Shown here in pieces: positions 11,187 to 22,355 of a stretch of 64,000 nt of DNA. The stretch comes from Puccinellia tenuiflora. Its lineage: Eukaryota > Streptophyta > Magnoliopsida > Poales > Poaceae. The stretch spans positions 1,076,593 through 1,140,592 of the forward strand of contig QRDG01000350.1 in assembly GCA_012064385.1 (NCBI GenBank), written 5' to 3'. Within the stretch, counting starts at the first letter, position 1; each line of letters begins with the position of its first letter. A program made the translations under genes and the position numbers. The notes under the pieces were generated by a model. It was given only the letters and a program-made list of their open reading frames with translations. It made no database searches and was not told where the DNA came from.

Positions 11187-12544
11187 TGGAGGTGCTGCTG
11201 GTTCCTCCGTTCCAGGGGTGTCCGAGGCGTTATCAACATCAACGCTCTCGGGCTGATCTTCTGCCGCGGTAGAGATTCTCGCCGTTTTCCTGCCGCGGTA
11301 GCGCTCCCGGCAGAGTTTTCTGAATTCTCTGTTGCGACAGCGTTTTTGCCGACCGGCGTCCTTGGCAAGCTGGGAGAGGCTCCCGTGCTGCCATGGGATC
11401 CCTCACCATCACCACAATGACCTGTTGGTGTTCCTGGTTCACCTTGTTCACCTCCACATTTTCCCTGTTCAACATAGTCATACACAATATGAAAATTTTC
11501 ATTAGACATTGGGTAATTTGTCTCAACTGCATCCCAATTCGATGATATGTCCTCCTCGAACACCACATCATGCGTGACGCATGCCTGCTTAGTAGAGGGA
11601 TCGTACGCATGGTAAGCTTTCGAGCCCGGCTCATATCCAATCATGATCATCGGTGTGTTGCGATCGGTAAGCTTCCCAACATGCCGTGTCACTGTCTTTA
11701 CATGTGCTATGCAACCAAATGTGCGAAGGTGAGATACATTGGGCTTGTGTCCGCACCATGCCTCGTACGGAGTCATGCCTTCAACACTTTTTGTAGGCAC
11801 CCTATTGAGGAGATACACTGCCGTCACCACAGCTTCTCCCCAAAATCTTCCAGGAATACCTTTGCTCTTCATCATGCTACGCGCCATAGCCACCACAGTT
11901 TGGTTTCTACGTTCCACCACTCCGTTTTGCTGTGGAGAGTAGGGTGCAGTCAAATACCGCTTAATGCCATGTGCTTCACAATATGAATTGAACTCGTTTG
12001 AGGTGAATTCACCCCATCTGTCAGAACAGAAAGCCTTCAGTTTTGCTTCCGCTTCGACCTCCGCTGCAACTCTAATTTTCTTGAATGCATCAAGAGCTTG
12101 ATCCTTTGTTTTAATTAGCACAATCCACATATACATGCTGAAATCATCAACAACTAGTAGAAAGTACTTGTTTCCTGCTGGAGTTGAGGGTGTGATTGGA
12201 CCACAAAGGTCACCATGAACGAGTTCTAACACTTTACTTGCTCTAAATATGGCTTCTCAAGGAAACGGTGCTCTTCTTTGCTTTCCAATGAGACACCCGT
12301 CACACACCTGTGGTGCATGATCTACGCACGGTAGTCCTCTCACCATGTTCTTCTGGGCAAGCTGGCCTAATGCATGAAAGTTCAAGTGCCCATAATGGGC
12401 ATGCCACGTCCATGCTTCTTCCTTCATGCTAGCCATAAGACATATTGGGTCGGCTCGACTTATGTCAAGGAAATACATACTATTAGGTGATCTCTTCACC
12501 TTCAACACACTTCTTCTGCCTGTCGTACCCCCACAGATATCCAT
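11183..12544 (-). pseudogene. Copia integrase region, frameshifted and with a stop
   Basis: It carries the HHCC zinc finger (HAHYGHLNFHALGQLA...CDGCLIG) at 12257-12544, an in-frame stop (TGA, about 12257), then the catalytic core. The core has D in LVHGDLCGP, D in FCSDRWGEFTS and E in PYSPQQNGVVERRNQ. A GKF/chromodomain-like tail region follows. Family role: inserts the cDNA into host DNA. Frameshifts lie near 12490-12540 (from protease) and near 11280 (to RT). Confidence 0.9.
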
Positions 12545-12890
12545 CCTCTAGTACAATCTTGCACCCACGCTCCTCAAACCGACCAAGACTAATTATGTTG
12601 CTTTTGAGCTTGGGTATATAGTACACATCGGTTAATACCTTGTGATGACCACGGTTAGACCTGAATAATACTGTTCCCCACCCTTCAATTTTCACCATAG
12701 TGCCATCTCCGAAACGTACTGTTCCTCCTATCGTGGTATGTAGCTCTACAAAGTGAGCTTTGCCCCCGGTCATGTGATTACTGGCATCAGTATCTAGGTA
12801 CCAAATGTTGCTGCCGGTTTGCCCCCTCTTCTTGTCGTGGAGGTATACTTTCTCTTCTATAAGAGTAACCGGTTCAGTATCAAATGTCTT
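12483..12890 (-). pseudogene. Copia protease region with altered active site
   Basis: It follows gag in the same frame after a TAG at 12891-12893. The aspartic protease motif reads WYLDTDASNHMTGG (about 12770-12805) where the family has DTGAS, so the active-site glycine is replaced by Asp. The frame ends at EEIT* (12483) and homology continues in another frame. Confidence 0.82.
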
Positions 12891-13910
12891 CTAAGGTGTT
12901 TCTTCCTCTTCTTGCAGTTCACACAGTTCTAGCATCATCAGATCAGCCGGTTCATCTCCCTCCTGAGCAACAGCAATATAGGCCTTCTCTTGAGCAGGCT
13001 TTTCCTGGACAGGTTTGTGGCAATCGGATTTAAAGTGTCCGAAAAATCCACAGTTGTGACATCTCACTTTTTTTATGTCAAATTTCCTTTTCGGTTGCGC
13101 TTCGCCGCCATCTTGTCCACCGTTGCCCTTCTTGGATGACTTAGGTTTCCACTGCTTTTTTCCATCGCCTCCAGAGGGTTTGCTGGATCGGCCCCGCTGT
13201 TCTTTCGACAGAGCTTCCCATTGCTGCCTCGTAAGCATCAATTGCTCGCTGTCCTCAGATTTCCCACTATCCATGCGAACTCTTGCGTCATGAGCCTTGA
13301 ATTGACCCACCAGATCTTCAACTGTTAGGGTTTTTAGATCGATGCATTGCTCAATCGACGTGACGATCTGTAGATAGCGTTTATCCGCTGCACGCAGAAA
13401 CCGCCTCACCACAGACAGATCCTCCAACTTCTCTCCATAGCTGTGGATTGAGTTCACCATTGTGACCACACGGGATGCGAATTGATCTGGAGATTCATCC
13501 GCTCCCATACTCAGATTCTCGTAGCTTTTCATTAGGGTTTGGAGCATCGCCTCCTTCACACGATCATGGCCTTCATGCAGAAGCTTGATCGTTGCCCATG
13601 CCTCCTTCGCCGATTTCTTTCCGACGAGGTGTTGCAGAACATCCTTCGGTACCACGGAGTAGAGGGCAGTCAGCGCTTGCCGATCTTTCGTGTACTTTGC
13701 CCCTCCCTTGTTATACTCATCGCCACCGGGATCTACGGCTTCCCAGTTCTCCTACGCCTCCATGGCTACCTCCATGTTCATTGCCCACAGGGCATAGTCC
13801 TCTCGATCCAGGCGGGGGTATAGAGCCGCCCCCACCGTCGCCATTGCTCTCGACGCTGCCGGTGCTTCTGCGATTCCTCCGAGATCCTCGCGCTTCACTA
13901 TCGCCGCCAT
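12891..13910 (-). pseudogene. Copia gag, with one internal stop
   Basis: It starts at ATG 13910 (MAAIVKREDLGG) and has an in-frame TAG at 13752-13754. It then continues through the gag core (VPKDVLQHLVGKKSAKEAW, YENLSMGADESPDQF) to a CCHC zinc knuckle CHNCGFFGHFKSDCHK (about 13020-13070), ending at TAG 12891. Gag packages element RNA. The upstream ATG at 13937 is possible, but MAAIV fits Copia gag starts better. Confidence 0.85.
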
Positions 13911-14217
13911 GACCTCCTCCTTCTTTCTGGAGATCACGTGCAGGAACCTAGAGCTCTGATACCAATTGACAGCCCCTAGATCACAACCTTCAGATTAGAT
14001 CTCACGAAGAACACGCAAAACACTACTCACGCACGCGGCAAGGATTGGATTGCTACTGGTCCGTGTCGGGCCAGGATATCTTATTGCTTTTTTCGGACTT
14101 AGGGTTTACAGGGGGGTTTTACATGTATTTATAGGACCTAGGGTAGAGTCCTTGCACACCACGACATACCGTCGTGCTTATACCCTAACAGGGCGACGGG
14201 TCGAGCACACTACTCAC

Positions 14218-15017
14218 TGATCTGCTTTCCCAGGGGCGGCGGCGCTACCGGTGTCGATATCTCGAAGCGGAGATATCAGTTGGAGCCCAGGACCGCGGCC
14301 ACACGGCCTTGCCCGCCGCGATTTTCCCAGCTATCCGCCATCTCCTCCGACGCCTCCCGTAGTCACCCGACGTAGTCCGCCACGCCGCGGTCCCTCGCGC
14401 ACTGCGCCAGCACGCGCACCGTGCGGTTTCCGGCCGTAGCGTCGCCTCTGCTCGCCGATGTAGTCGCGTCTGCGGTGGCCACCGAGCCTTCCGTGGCCCG
14501 CGGAGCCAGGGACTGCGCGAGCACTACGAGGCTCCGCACGCTGCCGATGTCCGGGCGAGGGATAGCGTCGCCGAAGAAGACCACCACGCCGAAGATGTCG
14601 TCCCCGCTGGCAGAGGACTTGGTGCCGTCGGCGTAGCCCAGGAAGCAGCGCTCCCCAGAAGCCGGCGCGCAGGCTGGCGCCGCCGCATTGCTCGGTGATC
14701 TTCTTGCCGGCGTCGGACAGGCAGCGGCTGCACGGGTCGGGCGTGGACTCGCCGAAGCATAGGCCGCGAACCAACGCGCGATCAGAGGTGGTCCTTTCGG
14801 AGGTCTGCATGGAGGCGAAACCCATCTACGCTGCGGCTTCGGGGAGGGATTCGAGGAGGTATTGGAGGTTTCCGCGGAACTCGCCGCCGCCATCCCCGGT
14901 GGGCTTCGGCGGCGGGTAGCACTTGGTCATGTAGAAGTTGGCTGGGTCCTCAGCGGCGCCGGTGGTCGCCGTCATGGCGACTAGGAGGACGATGGGGAGG
15001 CAGCGGGTGAGCGCCAT
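14218..15017 (-). pseudogene. Gene 2: dead copy of the DUF26 PDLP-like gene
   Basis: Exon 1 only, clearly homologous to gene 1 (MALTRCLPIVLLVAM..., C-X7-8-C-X2-C in CFGESTPDPCSRC). Defects: a CAG-to-TAG stop at 14826-14828 in PEAAA*MGFAS; a two-base deletion near 14655 after GFWG; and in domain 2 ADYVG* where other copies have ADCVGC, losing two motif cysteines and adding a TGA. The splice donor is CAGTGAGT instead of GGTGAGT. The Copia 5' LTR begins 27 bases beyond the donor, and exons 2-3 are absent, replaced by Copia/LINE DNA. Confidence 0.9.
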
Positions 15018-15229
15018 GGGCGATGACAGTGGTGATCACGGTGGAGGAACCGGCGAGGATGTGAGTGTGGAGCTCAAACTAGTACCACAGTGGCACAGTA
15101 CCAGGGCGAGTGCCCAGCCGGTTATGTATCCGTATACCCGGCGTCCAAACGCTTCATGCATTGATCGGTTGCCACGAAATTTCCTTCGCCCATTCCATGC
15201 AACGCGATGACACCGACCATCATGAAGAC
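15018..15229. other. 5' flank of gene 2, proximal part
   Basis: Homologous to the promoters of genes 1, 3 and 5 (ACACCGACCATCATGAAGAC near the end). The flank is interrupted at 15229 by an LTR insertion and resumes at 18241. Confidence 0.75.
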
Positions 15230-15648
15230 TGTTGACACCGTAATTTGGCTAGTAACTTGTATATTGGGCCAAATTAATTAATTTATTGATCAAGCTAATC
15301 AGTTAATATATTGCTCGAGTATTGCATCAGGTATCACCCTAAGCAGAAAGTTTGGTCGATGTGCTCCGTAGACATCGCCCTAAGAAAATATGTGACCAGT
15401 GCCGTTATTGACATCGTCCTCAGGTATTTGGCATGGACTAGCAGCTACACGGGACAAGTCCTGACCAGATTATGATTTACATCGAGCTAGTACGCTGATG
15501 CCTAGGACAAATCCTACTATGTCTCAGAAGCCAGGCTAAAACGTGTGGATTGCAAGCTATCAACTCATGTAAGGAAGGTACACGTACCAGAACTTTCACG
15601 ATTGATTCGGTAGCTCAAGCGAAGACCGTAATCCGAATTGTACTAGAA

Positions 15649-17530
15649 CTAGCCGAATGCCCGTGCGTTGCTACGGATTCTACCAGGACTTACGCTCGCC
15701 ATCGTCTTGTTGTCCATCCAAGTGAGAATGGTGGCGAAAACCCGTGCATGTCACCTGTCACATGCCGGTAGGTTTACTCCGTCTCTCCATCATCTGAGGA
15801 TACCACTCCAGTGTCCAAAGTCCTCAGTGTGAACCGAATAGATCCTCACAGCTGGCCTCACCAATGACCACGTGAAGGGAGAGGCAGGGGTGGCAGCTCG
15901 GGAAACCTAATCTTGCCGAGTCGCCCTGAGGACGACGCAAGGGTCGAAAGATTTGTAACTCGAGTGTTTGCAGTCTCAACATTCGAATGGATGTAAAAAG
16001 CATTCAGAAATGCAATGGGATCAGCTACTATTGTATAAAACCTTTGCTAAAAATATACACAAGAAAAGGTTATATTTATGTGTAATCTTTCATCGACACC
16101 TTACACGCAAGAGTAGAAATATCCAGTTACTGACGCAACAACATATTTTTCTTGTACATCTGGACGGCCTCACAAAGTATATCGAAACATGACTTCAGTG
16201 TTGAACAAAGCCGACAAGTGACATGCCTTGCCCTAGTCCTTGGAACTTATTGTGGCATTTTTGTATGAAATCAATATTTCTGGGAAATATTAATTATATT
16301 TGAAACAGAAGGAAAAAAACAAACAATTAAAGTTTTTCGCACCTTGAATGGCATTGTCACAATGCTCTCTTCCAGCTAGCAACTGTTAAATATACAGGAC
16401 TAATAAGTGGCACTCCAGCATTTGATAAAACACCTTGGCTTACTAACATTCCAGGGCAACTACTCATGCAGTAGTAATTCAGGTAACTGGATCTCTCGAA
16501 AAACTTTAGCAAGCAATTCAGGAGAAGATTCAGATCAGTATAAACACTTGAATATATGAGTGTTTACCTGTGGCCGGGAAACTGCATCCTTTGGTTTAAG
16601 CTCGTACTTCAGGTAAGCCAGGACGACTTGAGGATTTCCATGATACGGTGTACATTCAGGATGAAGCTGGATATGGTATAAGAAATTGTTTGTTTAATAG
16701 GAAGGATTGCAGAGTTAAACATGCACACACCCATTAACATTGACTACTATTTTCACCCGCAAGAATAGTCGAGTAGATGACTTGGTGGATGAAAATAAGA
16801 CGTTTTTTTTCTGATCTTCAGCAAGCCTTTGTGGTTCACTGCCTGGTGCTGCATATGACTCGAATACACATCAATTTTCGAGCTCCTCTGCGCAAGAGAA
16901 AAAGGAAAGCAGGGCCATAAGCTGGGAATGTAGTGTGCGACCGCGGCGGCGGACTGGAGAATGGACGGGAGCTGGTCTGGACTGATGCGGGCTTCGGGGC
17001 GGGGGCACCAATCCCACAAAGTGACCTACCCGCAAGAAGCAAAAATCCAGGCAATCAATCGAATCGGCCGGCTAGGGAACGAAATGCAGCGAACTAGTAG
17101 GGAAAGAAGCCGTACGCATGTTTTCTCGACGGGGAGGCGGAGTAGGCGTCGCTGGCGCCAAGGCGGGCGCCCAACGAGTCAGGGGAGAAGATAGGGCTCA
17201 GAGCGGCGGCTTGCGCTGGCAGTGGCCGTCGGACCACCCGCTCAAGCCTACGAACGGAGCATCCGGCGAGGGTGAGTTCGTAAACGAGCGACGGCGACTC
17301 GGATCTGGACGGACGGGCTGGCGGAGGATGCGCTGAGGGGGCACCCCGCGGCCGGGAGTCACCGACGAGGAACGCGGGGCGAGACGGAGACTGGCTGTTC
17401 GGCAAATTTCTTAGGGGGTTATATGAAAAACTGTGAAAAACTATGGCTGCGGGGTTGATTTCCAAATTTCAAGGGACTAAAACGTAAAATTGCTACGACG
17501 TATCATCACCGCCTATTGCAATATTATAGT

Positions 17531-17535
<5 letters not shown>
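15649..17535 (-). mobile_element. Helitron 1 (non-autonomous) nested in the solo LTR
   Basis: On the minus strand it starts A|TCTATACTATAATATTGC (17535) and ends in a hairpin CCGT-loop-ACGG (15661-15676), eight bases, then CTAG|T (15649-15652). These are the canonical Helitron marks: TC start, 3' hairpin, CTRR end, insertion between A and T. No Rep/helicase is encoded. The inside holds gene-like DNA: a GC-rich 5' block (about 16900-17400) and an exon at 16568-16666. Confidence 0.8.
16568..16666 (-). pseudogene. Captured host exon inside Helitron 1 (gene not recognised)
   Basis: A 99-base open stretch, exactly bounded by CCAG| and |GTAAAC on the minus strand. It encodes LHPECTPYHGNPQVV LAYLKYELKPKDAVSRPQ. 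It looks like one internal exon of a host gene carried by the Helitron. A second exon-like piece preceded by TTGCGCAG ends at 16887. I cannot name the donor gene. Confidence 0.5.

Positions 17536-17567
<32 letters not shown>
17532..17567. repeat. (GATA)n microsatellite
   Basis: About nine ATAG units between the Helitron 5' end and the Tourist MITE. Confidence 0.95.
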
Positions 17568-17568
<1 letters not shown>

Positions 17569-17570
17569 TA

Positions 17571-17832
17571 GGGCATGTACAATGGTTTTATCATCGCAGT
17601 GTCACGTAGGACAATTGCTGAGTTGGAGGAGAGAGAAACGGAAAAAAGAGTTTTGTCTTCTCTTAGCTAAGAGATTATCTCTTAGCATAATTTCTCTCAC
17701 CACAATTTTAAGAATATCTGGTTATTAAAAATAAGGCTAAAAATAACACATTATAAATCATGTTTTATTGTCATATCTAAACTACATGTCAGGTTAATGA
17801 TAAGACGGTCTTATCAACCATTGTACATGCCC
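17571..17832. mobile_element. Tourist-like MITE (PIF/Harbinger)
   Basis: 262 bases with perfect terminal inverted repeats GGGCATGTACAATGGTT / AACCATTGTACATGCCC. It is flanked by the 3-base target duplication TTA (17568-17570, 17833-17835), which is diagnostic of the PIF/Harbinger superfamily. Confidence 0.93.
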
Positions 17833-18240
17833 TTAGACTACTATATCATACCATATTAGATGCTGGCCGGATCACCTAGGGATTAGGAATATTTGGCTTG
17901 CATGCCAAGTAAACGATCCGTGCCCACTCTGTACGCCATAGACTGGGCATACCTATATATATGGGTATACGGCCGATTAAAAAAAAACAGCCAATCGATC
18001 TATCAATAAAATACACATATATTTTTATCATTCGTATCTTTTTATCGTTCTTCTCCTGCCGGACCCTAGCAGCCCTAGGGTTTGGTTCATCTTTACCGTT
18101 TTACGCTGAAAAACGGTTGTCTCTCCTCTACGAAAACGAGGAGATTTTTGTTGCTTTGCTCGTAAAGCAATCGGTTCATCGTCATGAAAGTACGACGATT
18201 ATCGTGGTATCGCGCGGCAATTTTCCGTGGCAACAAAGAC

Positions 18241-19128
18241 CTGCACCAACGTGAGATGAATCGGGAAATGCTTATCTACCGTGGGCTGCCACTCTTGATA
18301 ACTACTGTCATGCCCCATCGTCTCGCTTCACTTCTTTTCCCCATCGAGACACCCATTAATTTCTTTACTCCATGACACATGCATGTGGTAGTTTTTGTTC
18401 TGACCCATGTGTAAAAATAAGTTGCGCGTACGTTTTGAAGTAGAAGGTATGATAATGATTTACCAACCCATGCTTTTTCATGCGATTTCAAAGTTTGCAT
18501 ATGGTTTATCTTTTGAACAAGACAATCCTGAACATGTCTGATAATATCTGAAATTTGAATTCTAAAACGTGGTGAGACTTGATGAAACTATATACAAAAG
18601 TATGATACAATGTATTACTCGTTTCATGTCATTTACATAATTGGTTTGTAAGTAGTTTATCTCGGATGTTTCATGGTGCTTGAAAATAGGTTTCTCCATA
18701 GAAGTTCTTTTCAGTTCATTCGACGGGAAAACGTTGCGCATGAACACAACGAATCATGTTGGAATATGTTGAACGCCTGCGAAACTACTAGATAAAATAT
18801 ACTGTTTTTTGACAAGTGCGGAATTTGGAAACGCATTGACAAAACATGAAACATCAGAAGATTGAATTGGATGCATCAACTACTTCACCCAGAAGTCCAA
18901 TTGTTAGAGAACGTCGGACAATATATTTGAACCTCCACCTCTCGTCTAGGTTCTGTGATTGATGATGAAAGCCGTTGGGTAATTGGGTGTGGCGGGAGAG
19001 AGTGTGGAAGGTTATATACATAACACGTTATATTTAAATTGGACGGAATCTTAAGGCATGTATTTTGAATTTCTCTTAATTCACTTAAATAATTAATATA
19101 GTATCTCCTCTTTATGCATGCATTTTTA
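18241..19128. other. 5' flank of gene 2, distal part
   Basis: Continues the gene 2 flank beyond the solo LTR (GAATCGGGAAATGCTTATCTACCGTGG at about 18257, then ACACCCATTAATTTCTTTACTCCATG). It parallels 5240-6240 and 32250-33240. No gene seen. Confidence 0.75.
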
Positions 19129-19774
19129 TTCTCCCAATTAATATAGCGTGACTGGGAGAAGTTTCACCTAATGGATGATCGCATCTACATGCCCCTCCCG
19201 GATCACAGGTACCAGCCCCACGCCCCCGCCAGATGCCCCTCCGACATTGTTCCCCACGCCTCCCCCTCCGCTCCCCTTTCCCTCATGACATCCTTGTTGT
19301 TCTCTTTGGGCAGCTCGGGGGAGAGAAGATTTCCGGCAGCCAGGGGCGCCCACGTGAATCTCCAATGCCGCAGTTGCCGCCGGCTTCAGCAGCGTTTGCT
19401 GCAGGGCCCGGTCCCAAAATGTGTGGGGACCTCCGGTCGTTTCTATATCAGTGGAGATTGCGTCCCGGGGCGGCGGCCCGAGATCAGCTATGGCGGCACA
19501 ACGTCCTTGACGGTGGCATGTTGTCTCCCTCAACCATGATGTCGGTGCCTTCGGTGTGTGGAGGCGGGGGCCTGGTGGTGGTGAGCTTGTGGGATGGCGA
19601 AGGCGTCAATCTTGATTAGAGATGGGCATGGATGGATGGCGTGCGTTCCAGGGTGAGGGCTTGTTTCCGGCTTTGGGCCGGAACCGGCAATGTGACGCCT
19701 TTTGGGGGGCGGTGAATACCTCAGTAGAGGCATTATTTTGGGGAGCTGCACTTTGCCTTGGTTTGTGAGTCTTC

Positions 19775-21972
19775 TGAAAGTGCATAGTTGCCCCCATGCA
19801 TTTTTTTTGGTAATTAATGACAATCTGTATGGACTAATATTTACATTGAGCCATATTTGTAGGTTGTCCATTTGCTTGCTTGTCTCCATTTGTTGGAGTC
19901 AAGGTCTTGCTTGTTCTCCATGTGTTGGAGTCAAGGTTAAGGGAAGAAGATCATTTGTTGATCAAGGCCAAGGTGTTCATCATCAAGATAAAGACCAAGT
20001 GAAGATATGCCAAAGAGGTGCTCCTCCCATCTTGGTGTATGGGGGAGCCATGTGAATCTTCACCAAGCAAAGCGCAATCAAGAAAGGTGGTGCGTCTTGA
20101 GGAGATGAAGATCGTCTTCTTCGACCTCAAGTGGATTTATGCGCAAGGCAAAGGTATGATCTTGATAGAGTTTCTATTTTACCGGTCTCATGATGTTAGT
20201 GAGAGACCGGATTATAGGATAGTTAACCGTACTATCAAGAGGGGCTCTCGACCGAATATCTTGATCGTATCGTAGTAGAGAGCACAAACCTTTGCATCTT
20301 TGCAATCATCTTTCTTGGTTGTTATTTGCCTTTTATCCATGTGAGAATTTATAGCTTGTGTTCATCTCCATACCAAGCTCTAGTTCATCAAAAACGGATT
20401 TCATGAATATCTTCTTGCGTTTTTGATATTGGAGGTTTTTCCGGTTTGTCTCTTCTAAGAGAGGTCAAACTCTCTCCTTATGATTTCCTCCTCACATGAT
20501 GGACTATGATGTGTATATGCATGATCTTGTAGGGCTTGTGATTATCTTTGAAACAAGCCCAATATCATAGAAAACGGAGTCTTGATGAAAAACTTGTTGG
20601 TTTTTTATGTTGGAGAATTTATCGGTTATTCCTATTTAGAGAAGGTTTACCTTTCTACATTTTGTTTTATTCTCCTTTGTAGGACTATGATGTTTCTCTG
20701 CATGATCTTGTAGAGCTCTTCGTTGCAGTTCCAACGAGCCCAAGATCATCGAAATCGGAGTCCGGGTGAAAAAGTTATTGCAGTTTTCGTTTTGCTGTTT
20801 TTGCAGGTTTTCTGTAGGCCGGAGTCTCCGGCCCTAGACCGGAGTCTCCGGTCTGAAACTTTGGATTTTCGTCGAACCGGTTTGGGCCGGAGTCTCCGGC
20901 CTGGACAGACCGGAGTCTCCAGGGTAAGTTTTCCTGCAACGCCTCTTTCTCTTGGGGACCTATATAAGGCCCCCTTTCTTCCCCAAAGAGCTAAGCACGT
21001 TTTCCCCTCTCTCTCCCACCATTGTTGACCTTGAAAAGCTTGCCCCTCTCCCAATTCCTCCCATGATTCTTGCATATCTTTGAGGGAAAAGAGAGAGGAG
21101 ATTTAGATCTACATTTCCGCCAAACAAAATCTCCTCTAAGTGGGGGGAACTCGTGGGATCTAGATTTTGGAGTTCTTGGTGTTCCTCCTTTGTTCTTCCT
21201 CCTAAATCCCTCCATAGCATTAGTTGCTTTGGTTGGATTTTAGAGAGAAGGAGTTGACCACTTGGTGTGTTCTTGCCTTTTGCATTAGTTGCATCGGGTT
21301 GCTCTCCCCACGGTGATACGTGAAGTTGAAGGTTGAGAAGCTTGTTACTCTTGGGTGCATTGTGTTCCCAAGATCTTGTGCCTCTTGGGTGCATTGTGTA
21401 CCCTAGACGGTTGGAGGTGCCGCGAAGACTTTGAGTTGTGAAGCTTCGGCACGAGTTTGGGAGCCCCCAATTGAGTTGTGGGTGTGTGCCCCAAGAAGAG
21501 TTGTAAAGGGCTCCGGAATCCACCTTGAAGGATTCCGATAGTGGAAGGTGAACCAATCCCTTGGGTGAGGTTCATCGGAGAATAGGGTGAGGCCTTTGTG
21601 GCATCTTGAGTAGGCCTCTTGTGGCGAGCTCACACCCCTCCAACGAGACGTACTCCCTTAACAAGGAGGAACTCGGGAATACATCCTCGTCTCCGCGTGC
21701 CTCGGTTATTTCTATACCCGAGCTTCTACTTATGCAATTTACATTGTGATAGCCTTCATGCTTGAAGTTCTTATCTTGCTATCACCTTGTTACTTAAATT
21801 GCTTAGCATAAGTTGTTGGTGCACATAGGTGAGCCTAGTAATTAGGTTGTTGGCTTGTTATTTTAAACACATAGTTTTATTCCGCAATTATCAAGCCCCT
21901 AATTAGAAAAAGTGTTAATCGCCTATTCACCCCCCCCTCTAGGCGACATCTCGGGCATCGTTTGTTCTTTCA
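19775..21972 (+). mobile_element. Solo LTR in X (TGAAAGTGC...TTCTTTCA)
   Basis: 2198 bases, starting TGAAAGTGCATAGTTGCCCC and ending GTTTGTTCTTTCA, flanked by the perfect 5-base duplication TCTTC (19770-19774, 21973-21977). A TATA box CTATATAAGG (about 20961) precedes a T/C-rich leader. Alternating GGCCGGAGTCTCC/ACCGGAGTCTCC motifs sit upstream (20817-20925). No internal domain and no second LTR, so this is a solo LTR, gypsy-like by general appearance. Confidence 0.88.
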
Positions 21973-22355
21973 TCTTCGTGGGTAACCCTAGATCCTCCGG
22001 GTCTGTTGATGGTGGCGCTCTTCGGGTCACTCCCTTCCATAGAGGCATCGTACATGAGTTTCTATCTTTGTTGGGTAGCTGATGTCGTTCTCGTCTCCTT
22101 AATTGGGATGCTCTGGGGGAAACCCTAGACATGGGCCTCCCGGATCGGGCGATGAAGACGTCTGACGTTGCTGTCCTTCCTAGGGGCATCAGGTTTTGAG
22201 AATGCGCTGGCTAGAGGGGCTCCAGTGGTGGTGTGGTGTGGCATCTACCTCATCGATGATGATGGGTATCGGCGGCATGGCGCAGCAGAGTCCCGTTGGA
22301 GGATGTGTTTTGATGGGCGAGCATAGGGCGGTGGTGTTGTTTGGCATTGTGGCGG

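Larger units (their letters stand above)
9440..14190 (-). mobile_element. Ty1/Copia LTR retrotransposon, 3' LTR truncated
   Basis: The 5' LTR is 13967-14190 (224 bases, TGTTAGGG...GCTGTCA on the minus strand, TATA-like CTATAAATA at about 14135). It is followed inward by the primer-binding site TTGGTATCAGAGC (rc at 13953-13965, initiator-Met tRNA type). The 3' LTR is reduced to 9440-9492, preceded by the purine tract AGGGGGGTGAT (rc 9493-9503). The internal region carries gag, protease, integrase, RT and RNase H in Copia order. The left end abuts the LINE and the right end lies in intron 1 of gene 2. With one LTR end missing there is no target duplication, so a deletion joined LINE and Copia. 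Confidence 0.92.
15230..18235. mobile_element. Solo LTR (about 0.85 kb net) with nested insertions
   Basis: The ends are TGTTGACACC...GGCAACA (TG/CA, with inverted TGTTG/CAACA), flanked by the 5-base duplication AAGAC (15225-15229 and 18236-18240). The gene 2 flank continues exactly on both sides, as comparison with gene 1 shows. Removing the nested Helitron (15649-17535) and Tourist MITE (17571-17832) leaves about 850 bases without internal coding sequence, consistent with a solo LTR. The family is not recognised. Confidence 0.8.

Noticed and set aside
17094..17465. 123-codon minus-strand frame in Helitron 1
   Set aside because: GC-rich, looks like a captured 5' UTR or first exon. No homology recognised, so not called as a gene.
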